Positions 26,766 through 36,331 of a stretch of 64,000 bases of DNA are shown in pieces. A model generated the notes under the pieces. That model was given only the letters and a program-made list of their open reading frames with translations. It had not been told where the DNA came from and ran no database searches. Within the stretch, counting starts at the first letter, position 1. The number at the start of each line of letters is the position of its first letter. This DNA comes from SZUA-442 sp963753185 (GTDB taxonomy: Bacteria > Actinomycetota > Acidimicrobiia > Spongiisociales > UBA5794), in contig CAVWBO010000007.1 of NCBI GenBank assembly GCA_963753185.1, positions 558,001 to 622,000 on the forward strand, in the 5' to 3' direction. Position numbers and translations under genes: made by a program.

Positions 26766-27221
26766 GCGGAGGGGGAGGGATTCGAACCCAAGAGTCCTGC
26801 CGCAGGAGCACGCTCGGTCAGTCGATCAACAAATGGGTGTCTACCTCACGGTCGAGGCGGTTGGACGCGTTGATCCTTCCCTGTGACGCGGACTCTGTTG
26901 AGTCGACGCCCACACTTGCGGAGGGGGAGGGATTCGAACCCAAGAGTCCTGCCGCAGGAGCACGCTCGGTCAGTTGATCAACAAATGGGTGCCTATCTCA
27001 CGGTCGAGGCGGTTGGACGCGTTGATCCTTCCCTGTGACGCGGACTCTGTTGAGTCGACGCCCACACTTGCGGAGGGGGAGGGATTCGAACCCAAGAGTC
27101 CTGCCGCAGGAGCACGCTCGGTCAGTTGATCAACAAATGGGTGCCTACCTCACGGTCGAGGCGGTTGGACGCGTTGATCCTTCCCTGTGACGCGGACTCT
27201 GTTGAGTCGACGCCCACACTT
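26766..27221 (-). repeat. three 152-bp tandem repeats carrying tRNA-Ser(CGA) 3' ends
   Basis: Units start at 26766, 26918 and 27070 with an exact 152-base period and are nearly identical. Each starts (plus strand) with 24 bases matching the tRNA-Ser(CGA) 3' end, and the intact tRNA at 27223 is the next member in phase. The remainder contains an inverted repeat GATCAAC...GTTGATC (for example 26825-26877) and a CTCCTGC-rich segment. The array lies immediately downstream of the leftward tRNA. No coding gene is supported. Confidence 0.93.
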
Positions 27222-27222
27222 G

Positions 27223-27309
27223 CGGAGGGGGAGGGATTCGAACCCTCGGGACCCCGAAAGGCCCACCGGTTTTCGAGACCGGCACATTCGTCCGCTCTGT
27301 CACCCCTCC
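27223..27309 (-). tRNA. tRNA-Ser (CGA anticodon)
   Basis: An 87-base class II tRNA read leftwards. The acceptor GGAGGGG/CCCCTCC is perfect with discriminator G, the anticodon arm CCGGT-CTCGAAA-ACCGG gives CGA, the long variable arm is GGGCCTTTCGGGGTCC-like, and the T-loop is GTTCGAATC. It decodes TCG. CCA is not encoded. Confidence 0.95.
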
Positions 27310-27447
27310 GGAACACGGGGATTGTACCGATGGCCGTGGCGAGACCACCTCGGGATTCTCCACCGAGGAGTCGGTGGCCGTCGGTGTCGTGACAACGCCC
27401 GAGTCGGGTAGCGTTGGCACCACATCCCTCGACTGACGGAGACCTCC

Positions 27448-28479
<1,032 letters not shown>

Positions 28480-28527
28480 AGGCGACGGGACACATTCGGG
28501 ACGTACTCGACTCGGCGCGCGGCACGA

Positions 28528-28977
28528 TCACCGCCGACCGGTGAAGAACTCCGTGAGGATGGACTGACACTCGTCGGCGAGGACTCCGGCCTCGAGGTCG
28601 ATGAAGTGGTTCAACCGTTCGTCCTGCGGGATGTTGAAGAGCGACCACGCCGCGCCCGCCTTGAGATCTGCCGCTCCATAGACGATCCGCTCGAGGCGTG
28701 CCCACACGCCCGCCATCGCGCACATTGCGCACGGTTCGAGCGTCACAACGAGCGTGTGTCCGTCGAGGCGCCATGTTCCCAGATCGCGACTCCGGGCAGC
28801 AATCACCAGCATCTCGGCGTGGGCGGTCGCATCGCCGAGCTCCTCACGCCGGTTATGTGCCCTCGCGACGATCGAACCGGTGTTGTCGACCAGCACGGCG
28901 CCGACCGGGACGTCACCGTGTTCGGTGGCGCTGCGCGCTTCGTCGAGCGCGATCCGCATCGCTTCGGTCCAGGCCAC
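28528..28977 (-). CDS. tadA: tRNA-specific adenosine deaminase TadA
   Basis: A 149-residue zinc deaminase that converts A34 of tRNA-Arg(ACG) to inosine. The zinc and catalytic motif HAE is at 53-55 and P-C-x2-C at 82-86 (EPCAMC), followed by VYGAADLKAG. The start is a GTG at 28977 with GGAGG seven bases upstream; the longer frame crosses tRNA-Ser and repeats. Its probable substrate, tRNA-Arg(ACG), is encoded at 63688. It is convergent with fba. Confidence 0.93.
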   Translation of the reverse strand: MAWTEAMRIALDEARSATEHGDVPVGAVLVDNTGSIVARAHNRREELGDATAHAEMLVIAARSRDLGTWRLDGHTLVVTLEPCAMCAMAGVWARLERIVYGAADLKAGAAWSLFNIPQDERLNHFIDLEAGVLADECQSILTEFFTGRR

Positions 28978-29012
28978 TACCCGGCCTCCTCTTTCTACAA
29001 TGGTCAGCCTAC

Positions 29013-29099
29013 GGAGGGATCGCATAGTCTGGCCTAGTGCGCACGCCTGGAAAGCGTGTATGCGGAAACGCATCGAGGGTTCAAATCCCTCTCCCTCCG
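29013..29099 (+). tRNA. tRNA-Ser (GGA anticodon)
   Basis: An 87-base class II tRNA. The acceptor GGAGGGA/TCCCTCC is perfect with discriminator G, the anticodon arm CACGC-CTGGAAA-GCGTG gives GGA, the variable arm is TATGCGGAAACGCAT-like, and the T-loop is GTTCAAATC. It decodes TCC/TCT. A hairpin/TIR element begins five bases after its discriminator. Confidence 0.95.
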
Positions 29100-29104
29100 C
29101 CATC

Positions 29105-29428
29105 GTCCTCCCTTTAGGGGGGACGGGCGAACGAAGTGAGCCAGGGGGGTATGCGAGCCCGCGAGCACGCAAGTGGGAACAGGCCAAGTCGCAAGTCCCC
29201 GGCAGCGATCCCCCTGCATCGTCGCTTCGCTCTGCCGTCCCCCTGTCCCTCGTTGGCACCGTTCGTTGATTGCGAGGTCGCGAGGTGCTGTGGAATCCCC
29301 CTGCATCGCTTCGCTCTGCCGTTCGCCTGTCCCTCGTTGGCACCGTCGGATGATTGCGAGGTCGAGGTGTCGTGGAATCCCCCTGCATCGTCGCTGCGCT
29401 CCTCTGCCGTCCCCCTTGAAAGGGGGAC
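29105..29428 (+). repeat. tRNA-Ser-associated hairpin/TIR element with three units (324 bp)
   Basis: The head hairpin GTCCTCCCTTTAGGGGGGAC is at 29105-29124, five bases after tRNA-Ser(GGA). Head repeat ACGGGCGAACGAAGTGAGCC follows, then three ATCCCCCTGCATCG units (near 29209, 29296, 29388) about 85-92 bases apart, and the tail hairpin GTCCCCCTTGAAAGGGGGAC at 29409-29428. Unit spacers contain TGTCCCTCGTTGGCACCG and GATTGCGAGGTC. No gene is supported in 29100-29775. Confidence 0.85.
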
Positions 29429-29447
29429 GAGAATGCAAAGGGTCATC

Positions 29448-29621
29448 GTCCTCCCTGAGAAGCTCGATCACCGCGTGAACGGTCCCCCTGCATCGTCGCT
29501 GCGCTTCTCTGCCGTCCCCCTTTCCGTCGTCGGTTTCGTCCGTTCGTTGTGAGGTCTGGGTGCCGGGGAATCCCCCTGCATCGTCGCTGCGCTCCTCTGC
29601 CGTCCCCCTTGAAAGGGGGAC
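29448..29621 (+). repeat. degenerate hairpin/TIR element
   Basis: A second element begins with a decayed head (GTCCTCCCTGAGAAGC at 29448) lacking the GGGGGGACGGGCG part. It retains two CCCCCTGCATCGTCGCTGCG units (near 29484 and 29573) and the intact tail hairpin at 29602-29621. Confidence 0.7.
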
Positions 29622-29671
29622 GAGGGGGACGACGGGGACGACGGGGACGACGGGGACGACGGGGACGACGG
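29622..29671 (+). repeat. 9-bp simple repeat (GGGGACGAC) tract
   Basis: After the tail hairpin the motif GGGGACGAC is repeated about five times in tandem. Shorter relatives (GACGAAGGGG, GGGACGAAG) follow the tails of the other elements, so the hairpin's GGGGGACGA end seems to have expanded by slippage. Confidence 0.85.
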
Positions 29672-29775
29672 TTTGGGATCGGCGGGTGTCGTAGAATGGT
29701 TGGGTCGGTTCGGCGTCGGCCGGATCGCGGGTCCGAACGGTCGAATGGCCGTCTTCAAACATGAAAGGGAGCAGC

Positions 29776-30150
29776 ATGCCCCTCCTGAGTCTGTTCTGGT
29801 CGATGTTGTGGTTCTTCTTGTTCATCATCTGGATCTGGCTGGTGATCACGATCTTCATCGACGTCTTCCGCAGCGATGATCTGGGTGGCTTCGCAAAGGC
29901 CATGTGGGTCCTGTTCCTCGTATTCCTGCCGTATCTCGGCGTACTCGTCTATGTGATCGCGCGGGGAAGCTCGATGCAGGAGCGTGCGATGAAGCAGGCA
30001 GCCGATTACGAGAAGGCGCAACGTGCCTACATCCAGGAAGTCGCCTCATCGAGCCCTGCGGAGGAGCTCACCAAGCTCAAGGATCTCCGCGATCAGGGTG
30101 TCTTGACCGATGCCGAGTTCGAAGCTCAGAAGTCGAAGATCCTCGCCTGA
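29776..30150 (+). CDS. SHOCT-domain membrane protein with PLDc_N-like region
   Basis: A 124-residue protein with two TM helices (about 3-28 and 42-62) separated by DVFRSDDLGGFAKAMWVLF, a PLDc_N-like arrangement. A linker and a C-terminal SHOCT domain follow (EELTKLKDLRDQGVLTDAEFEAQKSKIL). I chose the ATG at 29776 because AAAGGGAG lies just upstream; an ATG at 29761 is in frame. Function is unknown. A perfect 12-bp terminator hairpin follows. Confidence 0.85.
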   Translation: MPLLSLFWSMLWFFLFIIWIWLVITIFIDVFRSDDLGGFAKAMWVLFLVFLPYLGVLVYVIARGSSMQERAMKQAADYEKAQRAYIQEVASSSPAEELTKLKDLRDQGVLTDAEFEAQKSKILA

Positions 30151-30174
30151 GAACGGCCGATCCGAATGTTGAAG

Positions 30175-30206
30175 CGGAGGGCGCCCTTTGGGCGCCCTCC
30201 GTTGTT
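30175..30206 (+). terminator. intrinsic terminator after the SHOCT gene
   Basis: CGGAGGGCGCCC-TTT-GGGCGCCCTCCG is a perfect 12-bp stem (30175-30201) followed by GTTGTTGT. It separates the SHOCT gene from tRNA-Ser(TGA). Confidence 0.85.
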
Positions 30207-30262
30207 GTACAGGATCCCTTCGATCCCGAACAGTGGTTGTCGATGCGTATCCTCTGGGCACC

Positions 30263-30347
30263 GGAGGGATGACTGAGCGGACGAAAGTACTGGTCTTGAA
30301 AACCAGCGAAGCGCAAGCTTCCGTGGGTTCGAATCCCACTCCCTCCG
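30263..30347 (+). tRNA. tRNA-Ser (TGA anticodon)
   Basis: An 85-base class II tRNA. The acceptor GGAGGGA/TCCCTCC is perfect with discriminator G, the anticodon arm CTGGT-CTTGAAA-ACCAG gives TGA, and the T-loop is GTTCGAATC. It decodes TCA. Of the four tRNA-Ser genes this is the only one without a hairpin/TIR element or 3'-end array after it. Confidence 0.95.
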
Positions 30348-30399
30348 CCATGGCGAATCACCACATCGCATCTCGATGCTCACATCGAGAGACCGCCTG

Positions 30400-31308
30400 A
30401 TGGCTCGACCGGTTCGCGTCGGCATTCAGCTCCCCGAGGTCGAGCGTGTCGTGACGTGGTCCGAGATCAGGGACATGGGGTTGGCTGCCCAGGACGAGGG
30501 ATTCGACTCGATCTGGGTCGGGGACCACCTGCTGTATCGCAGCGGGGACGACGTCACGGGGCCGTGGGAGGCATGGTCCGTCCTGGCCGCCCTCGCCGAG
30601 GCCACCGAGAGGATCTCGCTGGGTCCGCTCGTCGCAGCGACGGCCTTCCACAACCCGGCGATGCTCGCAAAGAAGGCCGCCACCGTCGACGAGATCTCGG
30701 GCGGCAGGCTCGTTCTCGGTATCGGTGCGGGCTGGAATCGTGCCGAGTTCGACGCATTCGGATTCCCTTTCGACCATCGGGCATCCCGGTTCGAAGAGGC
30801 ACTCGCGATCATCCATGGGCTACTGCGCGGCGACACTGTCACCTTCGAGGGCGAGTTCTACCGCGTCGAGGACTGCCTCCTCGTCCCGCCGCCGAGGCCC
30901 GGGGGCCCACCGATCATGATCGGCTCACAGGGCCCGCGAGTCCTGAGGGCAGCCCTTCCCTACTCGAGCGGGTGGAACGGGTGGTATGCGTGGTTCGGCA
31001 ACGACGTCGAACGGGCGCGAGAGCTGCTGGCGGTCGTCGACGACGCTTGCCATGACGTCGGCCGCGACCCCGGGAGCGTGTGGCGGTCGGTCACCGTGCT
31101 CGTGGAGGCGCCGGGGTCGGTCGGGAACACAGAGCGCGCGAAGCGATGGGACGACCCACCCGCAGTCTCGGGAGCCCCGGGCGACATCGCCGATGTGCTC
31201 CGTCGTTACGCCGCTATCGGCATCGACGAGGTGCAGCTCGTCGTCGATCCGATCACCACCGGCTCCGTACGCTGGCTCGGAGCCATCCTCGCGTCGCTCG
31301 ACCGCTGA
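30400..31308 (+). CDS. LLM-class (luciferase-like) oxidoreductase
   Basis: A 302-residue TIM-barrel flavin or F420 oxidoreductase. Signatures are QDEGFDSIWVGDHLLY (about 28-43), LGPLVAATAFHNPAMLAKKAATVDEIS (about 74-100), RLVLGIGAGWNRAEFDAFGF (about 104-123) and GGPPIMIGSQGPR (about 167-179). Such actinobacterial proteins commonly use F420, but the cofactor cannot be fixed from sequence. The ATG at 30400 opens at MARPVRVGIQ, the family start. Confidence 0.88.
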   Translation: MARPVRVGIQLPEVERVVTWSEIRDMGLAAQDEGFDSIWVGDHLLYRSGDDVTGPWEAWSVLAALAEATERISLGPLVAATAFHNPAMLAKKAATVDEISGGRLVLGIGAGWNRAEFDAFGFPFDHRASRFEEALAIIHGLLRGDTVTFEGEFYRVEDCLLVPPPRPGGPPIMIGSQGPRVLRAALPYSSGWNGWYAWFGNDVERARELLAVVDDACHDVGRDPGSVWRSVTVLVEAPGSVGNTERAKRWDDPPAVSGAPGDIADVLRRYAAIGIDEVQLVVDPITTGSVRWLGAILASLDR

Positions 31309-32247
31309 TCACGTCTCTCGCCTGCTGGCTGCCCAGGCGCCAGCCACCACGAGTACCACACCCACGGCGGCGAGCGGAGCAATCGTCTCATGCCTGAACA
31401 CGACGCCGAGCACTATGGCAACGACCGGGACGAAGTAGATCGCGATCGCTCCGCGCGGACCGCCAACCCGGCCGACGAGCGTCGCCATGAACACGAATGC
31501 CAGAGCCGTGCCGAGGATCCCGAGCGGAATCATCGCCAGGGCTGCGGTCCATGACCAGGACGAACCCGGAACCTCGAGGAGCCCGTAGGGGATCACGATC
31601 ACGAGCGCCGCGAGCTGTGCTCGGAACAGGACGGGAAGGGCGCCGTACTTCTGCTGGAGGGGGACGGCGACGTTGGTCGCAAGGCCGTAGAGCACGATCG
31701 CACAGATGACGAGGAACGCTCCGAGCGCGGTCGACGACGAGTCCACGATCTCAGGCACCGATATCGCCACCACGCCGACGAACCCGATGGCAATGCCGAT
31801 GATCTGCCTCCACCCCGGGAGCCTCCTCAGCATGACGGTCGCGAAGATCGCAGACGTGATGGGAACCGCTCCGTTGAGCATTCCGGCCACGGATGAATCG
31901 ATCCACTGCTGTGCGATCGGGAAGATGCTCAGCGGTATCCCGATCCAGATCACGCCGAGCACGAGGGCTCGCGAGCGGTCCTCCCTCGCGATGGGAGCGC
32001 GTGCCTTCGGCACGAGCGCGAGGGTCAGTGCTCCGAGTCCCACCCTCGCGAGGGTGACGACGCCAGGCCTGAACGACTCGAGACCGATCGCCATGAACAG
32101 GAACGACGAGCCCCAGATCATGGCGACCGCGGTGAGGAGCCCCCACTCGGTTGCTCCGAACGCCTCGCGGTTGGTCCCGGTGGCGGTCGACGGGAGCCGG
32201 GCGGGTTGAAGGGACCCGCCGGTCACGGCACCATCACCCAGGGGCAA
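31309..32247 (-). CDS. EamA/DMT family transporter
   Basis: A 312-residue inner-membrane protein with ten predicted TM helices arranged as two EamA repeats (about 35-170 and 180-310). The first repeat contains MIWGSSFLFMAIGLESFRPG and the motif RVGLGAL. These proteins export metabolites or drugs by proton exchange; the substrate is unknown. Its N-terminal 30 residues are variable, so the start could be later. It overlaps the upstream gene by 14 bases. Confidence 0.85.
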   Translation of the reverse strand: MPLGDGAVTGGSLQPARLPSTATGTNREAFGATEWGLLTAVAMIWGSSFLFMAIGLESFRPGVVTLARVGLGALTLALVPKARAPIAREDRSRALVLGVIWIGIPLSIFPIAQQWIDSSVAGMLNGAVPITSAIFATVMLRRLPGWRQIIGIAIGFVGVVAISVPEIVDSSSTALGAFLVICAIVLYGLATNVAVPLQQKYGALPVLFRAQLAALVIVIPYGLLEVPGSSWSWTAALAMIPLGILGTALAFVFMATLVGRVGGPRGAIAIYFVPVVAIVLGVVFRHETIAPLAAVGVVLVVAGAWAASRRET

Positions 32248-32788
32248 CGGTTCGTGCCCGGTAGTCGACGTACTGGTCCATCAATCCCAGGCATGCGAGC
32301 GGCAGCAGGCCTCCGCTCATGAGGCCGAGTGCTGGTATTACGAACAGCATCATGAGTGAGTACACGGCGACGAGGAGGACGGCCACGGACCTCGACTTCC
32401 AGCTGTCCGTGTCGGGCGCCTTGAGGGTCAGAACGCCGCCGATCCCAAAGGCCACGCTCAGCCCGAAGACGGGATTGAACAACACGAGGGGCAGGGCAAT
32501 GAGCAGCCACAGTCCCATCGCCTTGAGCACCGCCGTCGGCGCATTCCGCCGACCCGACATGAACGCGACGGTGACGAACACCGCAGGGACGAGGGCGAAG
32601 CCGACAGCGAACGCAGGTCCAGCGGCTTCCGGCGTCTCGGATCGTGATGCGACGATGGCAAGGAGAAGCGAGCCGTAGCTGATCGCCATCACGATCGTGC
32701 CAAGTCCGATCGCGATCCACGACTTCCGACGATCCCGTGCCCTGTCGGGGTCTGTCACGGCGCGCCAGCCGAGGACGTCATCACGCAA
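32234..32788 (-). CDS. polytopic membrane protein, function unknown
   Basis: A 184-residue protein with five predicted TM helices (about 24-46, 58-78, 88-104, 106-122 and 136-160). No catalytic motif is visible and I do not recognise the family. A GTG at 32758 (VTDPDRARD) is an alternative start with a more natural N-terminus. It is probably cotranscribed with the EamA transporter. Confidence 0.65.
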   Translation of the reverse strand: MRDDVLGWRAVTDPDRARDRRKSWIAIGLGTIVMAISYGSLLLAIVASRSETPEAAGPAFAVGFALVPAVFVTVAFMSGRRNAPTAVLKAMGLWLLIALPLVLFNPVFGLSVAFGIGGVLTLKAPDTDSWKSRSVAVLLVAVYSLMMLFVIPALGLMSGGLLPLACLGLMDQYVDYRARTVAPG

Positions 32789-32807
32789 CGACGCAGGGCA
32801 TGACGGC

Positions 32808-33719
32808 TCAGCCCTTGACCGAACCTGCCGTGAGGCCGCGTACGAAGTACCGCTGGAGGGACAGGAACACCACGAGCGGCAATGCCATCGTGATGAAGGC
32901 GCCGGCGGTCAGCAGGTGCCATGCCTGCCCTCGGGATCCGTTCAGGTTGTTCAATGCCAGTGTGATCACCCTGACGTCAGGGGCTCCGCCCAGGAACACC
33001 AGCGCGATCAGGAGGTCGTTCCACACCCACAGGAACTGGAAGATCGCGAACGATGCGAGAACCGGGACCGACAGCGGCACCACCAGCTTCGTGAATCGGT
33101 CGAAGTGGGAGGCGCCATCGATGTCGGCAGATTCCATCATCGAGGACGGCAGCGACCCGATGTAGTTCCTCAACAGGTAGATCGCCAACGGAAGCCCGAA
33201 CCCGGTATGGGCGAGCCACATCGCAGGGAACGTCCCGTTCAGGTTGATCGTCGTGTACAGCCTCAGCAGGGGAATGAGCGCCATCTGGAGCGGGATCACG
33301 AGAAGGGCGACCACGACCACGAACAGCCATTGCCTGCCGGGGAAGTCCATCCAGGCGAAACCGTAGGCGGCGAATGCGGCGATCGTGATCGGCATGACCG
33401 TTGCCGGAATCGTGACGGCAAGGCTGTTGAGGAACGCGTTCCCGAAGCCCTCTGACTGGAGCACCGTCGTGTAGTTGGAGAACGTCCACTCGTTCGACCC
33501 GAAGTCAGTGAACACCGTCCACCAACCCGTCGACTCGACAAGGGCGGGTGGCCGGAAAGAGCTGACCAGGATGCCGAGCGTGGGGATGATCCAGATGATC
33601 ACAATGGCGAGGATGACCAGTTTGACCGGCCAGCGATCGAACACGCGGCTCCAGAAACCCGCCCGCTCCGGTGTGTAGTCGGCCATCACCGCGTCCGGCC
33701 TTGTGGTGGTCGTTGTCAT
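32808..33719 (-). CDS. carbohydrate ABC transporter permease, MalG type
   Basis: A 303-residue inner-membrane permease with six TM helices. The EAA loop that docks the ATPase is ESADIDGASHFDRFTKLVVP (about 190-209). The Thr-rich N-terminus (MTTTTTRPD) precedes a first TM at about 33-52. The ATG at 33719 overlaps the upstream permease stop (ATGA); the frame beyond it is not coding. It pairs with the MalF-type permease and the binding protein upstream. No ATPase gene adjoins, so a shared MsiK/UgpC-type ATPase is probably used. Confidence 0.92.
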   Translation of the reverse strand: MTTTTTRPDAVMADYTPERAGFWSRVFDRWPVKLVILAIVIIWIIPTLGILVSSFRPPALVESTGWWTVFTDFGSNEWTFSNYTTVLQSEGFGNAFLNSLAVTIPATVMPITIAAFAAYGFAWMDFPGRQWLFVVVVALLVIPLQMALIPLLRLYTTINLNGTFPAMWLAHTGFGLPLAIYLLRNYIGSLPSSMMESADIDGASHFDRFTKLVVPLSVPVLASFAIFQFLWVWNDLLIALVFLGGAPDVRVITLALNNLNGSRGQAWHLLTAGAFITMALPLVVFLSLQRYFVRGLTAGSVKG

Positions 33720-34873
33720 CGTTGGGCCTCCTGTGCCTGGAAGCGGCGTACGTTCAGCCACATCAGCGGGACGATCGCTACGAGCAGGACGACAGCGAGT
33801 GCTGCGCCTTTGCCGTCGTTGCCGAAGGTGAAGAACTCCGTCACCATCCGTTCGGCGACGACCGACGTGCCATACAACCCGGAGGTCATCACGAACACGA
33901 TGTCGAAGACCTTCCACACCGTGATGACGACCGTGGTGAGGACCACCACCAACGTGGACGAGATCGACGGGATGATGATCCGCCAGAACACCTGGAACTC
34001 GTTGGCACCGTCGATGCGCCCTGCCTCGATGATCTCCTCCGGAACCGACTTGATGCCTGCCGACAGGATGACCATGGCAAAGCCAACCTGGAGCCAAACC
34101 AGGATCACCATGAGGAAGAAGTTGTTCCACGGCTCCAACAGCAGCCATGGCTGGGGATCGTTGCCGAGGGTGGTCCATATGCCGTTGAGCACACCGATCT
34201 GGTCGCCGAACCCCTCCGGCCGGAAGCTGTAGACGAAACGCCACACGATGGAGGCACCAACGAACGAGATCGCCATCGGCATGAAGATGAACGACTTCGA
34301 AACGGCCTCGCCCTTGCTGCCGAGCTTGTCGGCAAGGACCGCGAATACGAGACCGATGATCACTGCTGCGGCCGGTACGAAGATCACCCACATGACCGAG
34401 TTGCGCAGTGCGGTGATGGTCCCGGAGTCCGTGAAGATCTCGATGTAGTTGTCGAGGCCCACGAAGCCTTGACCATCGGCGTCCTGGAAGCTCAGCTTGA
34501 ATGTCACGATTGTCGGGTAGACGAGGAACACCGAGAGCAGCACCAGCGCAGGACCCACGAACACGAACGGGCGCACGTAGACCTGGTACTTCTCAGGAAG
34601 TCGATTGACCACCCAGTCCATCCCGTAGAACAGTGCGAAGACGCCGAGGACCCCGATGATGAGCGCCATGATGACGACGACGAGGCGATTGGCATCCCTG
34701 TCCAGGAGGACGGTACCGGCGAAGTACAGGACTCCGAAGGCGACCACCGGCACGACCAGCGACACGCCGATCCGTAGCAGCTGCGTCAGGAAGGTTGGTC
34801 CGGGTTCCTCGTCCTTCGGAAGGTTGGGTTGCGGTTCGACGACACCCAAGGCCTGCTCATCGATGTCCGGCAT
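33716..34873 (-). CDS. carbohydrate ABC transporter permease, MalF type
   Basis: A 385-residue permease. Two extra N-terminal TM helices (about 32-55 and 63-85) precede the canonical six. The EAA motif EAGRIDGANEFQVFWRIIIP is at about 285-304. Such long MalF-like subunits occur in alpha-glucoside-type (AglF) systems; substrate assignment is inference. It is separated from the binding-protein gene by a GC-rich hairpin. Confidence 0.92.
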   Translation of the reverse strand: MPDIDEQALGVVEPQPNLPKDEEPGPTFLTQLLRIGVSLVVPVVAFGVLYFAGTVLLDRDANRLVVVIMALIIGVLGVFALFYGMDWVVNRLPEKYQVYVRPFVFVGPALVLLSVFLVYPTIVTFKLSFQDADGQGFVGLDNYIEIFTDSGTITALRNSVMWVIFVPAAAVIIGLVFAVLADKLGSKGEAVSKSFIFMPMAISFVGASIVWRFVYSFRPEGFGDQIGVLNGIWTTLGNDPQPWLLLEPWNNFFLMVILVWLQVGFAMVILSAGIKSVPEEIIEAGRIDGANEFQVFWRIIIPSISSTLVVVLTTVVITVWKVFDIVFVMTSGLYGTSVVAERMVTEFFTFGNDGKGAALAVVLLVAIVPLMWLNVRRFQAQEAQR

Positions 34874-34914
34874 AGTCCTCCGTCCCGTTCACTCGCGATG
34901 ACTCTAGCGGACGC

Positions 34915-34947
34915 GAGAGGGGCGGCCCAATCCGGGCCGCCCCTCTC
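34915..34947 (-). terminator. intra-operon hairpin after the binding-protein gene
   Basis: GAGAGGGGCGGCCC-AATCC-GGGCCGCCCCTCTC is a 14-bp stem with no U-tract on the leftward side. Such hairpins between a binding-protein gene and its permeases usually stabilise the upstream message or attenuate transcription, giving more binding protein than permease. Confidence 0.6.
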
Positions 34948-34969
34948 GTCGTGTCGATTTTTCGAGCGC

Positions 34970-36331
34970 CTACGACATCGGCCAGCTGGTCTCGACGGCG
35001 TTGAGCACGTCATCGGTCGACGTGCCACGCGTCCAATCGACCATGCCGCTCCAGAAGGAGCCCTGACCCACTGCCGGAGGCATGAGGTCGGAGGCATCGA
35101 ACACGAAGCCGTTGCCCGCAAGTGCTGCAGCGACCGCGCCGGCCTGCAGCTTCACGGTATCCGTGACGTAGCAGTCGTTCGGCGTGTCAGCGTTCGCGGA
35201 GATTCGCTCGATGCCGGGGACTCCGGCTCCGGAGGCCTGGACGCACTGCAGGGGAACCTGCGAGTACGCCAGGAGTGCAGCGGCCACCTCGGGACGGTTG
35301 TTGAAGACCATTCCGAGCTCACCGCCACCCATCGCAGCAGCCGGGAGGCTGGTGTCGATGGCCGGGAAGTTGAAGAACGCAGCATCCACTCCAAGCTCGA
35401 CTCCTTCTGGGAAGAAGTTCGAGATGAACGATGCCTGGCGATGCATCAAGCAGCTCGGCGGATCATTGAACATCGGGTCCGGTGCGTCGCGGAAGTCGAT
35501 GGCGGCAACGCCTTCGGGTCCGCCGAGCACGAAGCCCTCACCGAACATGACCTCGGCGAAGGTGTCGAACGCGGTCTTGACGGCGGGATCGTTGAATGGG
35601 ATCTCGTGATTCACCCACTGGTTGTAGACCTCCGCACCAGCGGTACGGATCATGATGTCCTCGATCCAGTCCGTTCCCGGCCAACCGGTTGCAGCGTCGC
35701 TACCGAAGCCGATGCACCACGGTGTCGAACCGTCGGCGACCATCTGGCTCGACAACGCTACGAGCTCATCCCAGGTTGCCGGGATCGCGTAGCCAGCAGC
35801 GTCGAACGCAGGCTTGTTGTACCAGACGATGCTCTTGTAGTTCGCATTCGTCGGAATCGAGTAGTACTTGCCGTCGGCACACTTGCCGAGGTCCATGAAG
35901 TACTGGCCGTGCGCAGCGATGAGCGCGTCGACGTCCATACCCATGTCCTCGAGTGCGACGATCTCGCCGGCATCGGCGAACGTGCAGATCGAACCCGGCT
36001 GCGGCGTGATCGCGATGTCGGGCGGGTTACCGCCGTCGACGCGGATACGCAACTGAGCCTCGAAGTCGTCAGAGCCCTCATAGGTGACCGTGCCACCCGT
36101 GGCCTCGTTGTAGACATCGAAGGTCGCCTGGATCGACGCTCCCTCGTCACCGGTCGGTGCCGCGAACACGGACACCTGCGTGCCCGATACGTCGACGTCG
36201 GTGTACTCGTTTCCGGTTCCTTCTCCGCCGTCTCCGGCGGTGGTTGTCGTCGTGTCATCGCTGTCGCTGCCACAAGCAGCAACGATCATGGCGAACACGA
36301 CAAGCAGCAGCAGCCACTTCGTTCTTTTCAT
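34970..36331 (-). CDS. carbohydrate ABC transporter substrate-binding lipoprotein
   Basis: A 453-residue family 1 solute-binding protein. A lipoprotein signal with lipobox VAAC (Cys at about 20) is followed by an acidic Thr-rich linker (DDTTTTTAGDGG) and the binding fold (FDVYNEATGGTVTYEGSDDF, WYNKPAFDAAGY, WPGTDWIEDI). GGAGG lies six bases before the ATG. It delivers a sugar to the two permeases downstream. The Thr-rich linker recurs in the FAS1 and xylose-binding lipoproteins, so it is a lineage trait. Confidence 0.92.
   Translation of the reverse strand: MKRTKWLLLLVVFAMIVAACGSDSDDTTTTTAGDGGEGTGNEYTDVDVSGTQVSVFAAPTGDEGASIQATFDVYNEATGGTVTYEGSDDFEAQLRIRVDGGNPPDIAITPQPGSICTFADAGEIVALEDMGMDVDALIAAHGQYFMDLGKCADGKYYSIPTNANYKSIVWYNKPAFDAAGYAIPATWDELVALSSQMVADGSTPWCIGFGSDAATGWPGTDWIEDIMIRTAGAEVYNQWVNHEIPFNDPAVKTAFDTFAEVMFGEGFVLGGPEGVAAIDFRDAPDPMFNDPPSCLMHRQASFISNFFPEGVELGVDAAFFNFPAIDTSLPAAAMGGGELGMVFNNRPEVAAALLAYSQVPLQCVQASGAGVPGIERISANADTPNDCYVTDTVKLQAGAVAAALAGNGFVFDASDLMPPAVGQGSFWSGMVDWTRGTSTDDVLNAVETSWPMS

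Noticed and set aside
25596..26873. Long plus-strand open frame of about 425 codons through repeats
   Set aside because: It is antisense to the VCBS gene and then translates repeat DNA in varied frames; no family signal.
26766..27221. Possible CRISPR array
   Set aside because: The period is 152 bp with nearly identical full units, not short repeats with unique spacers, and no cas gene is present.
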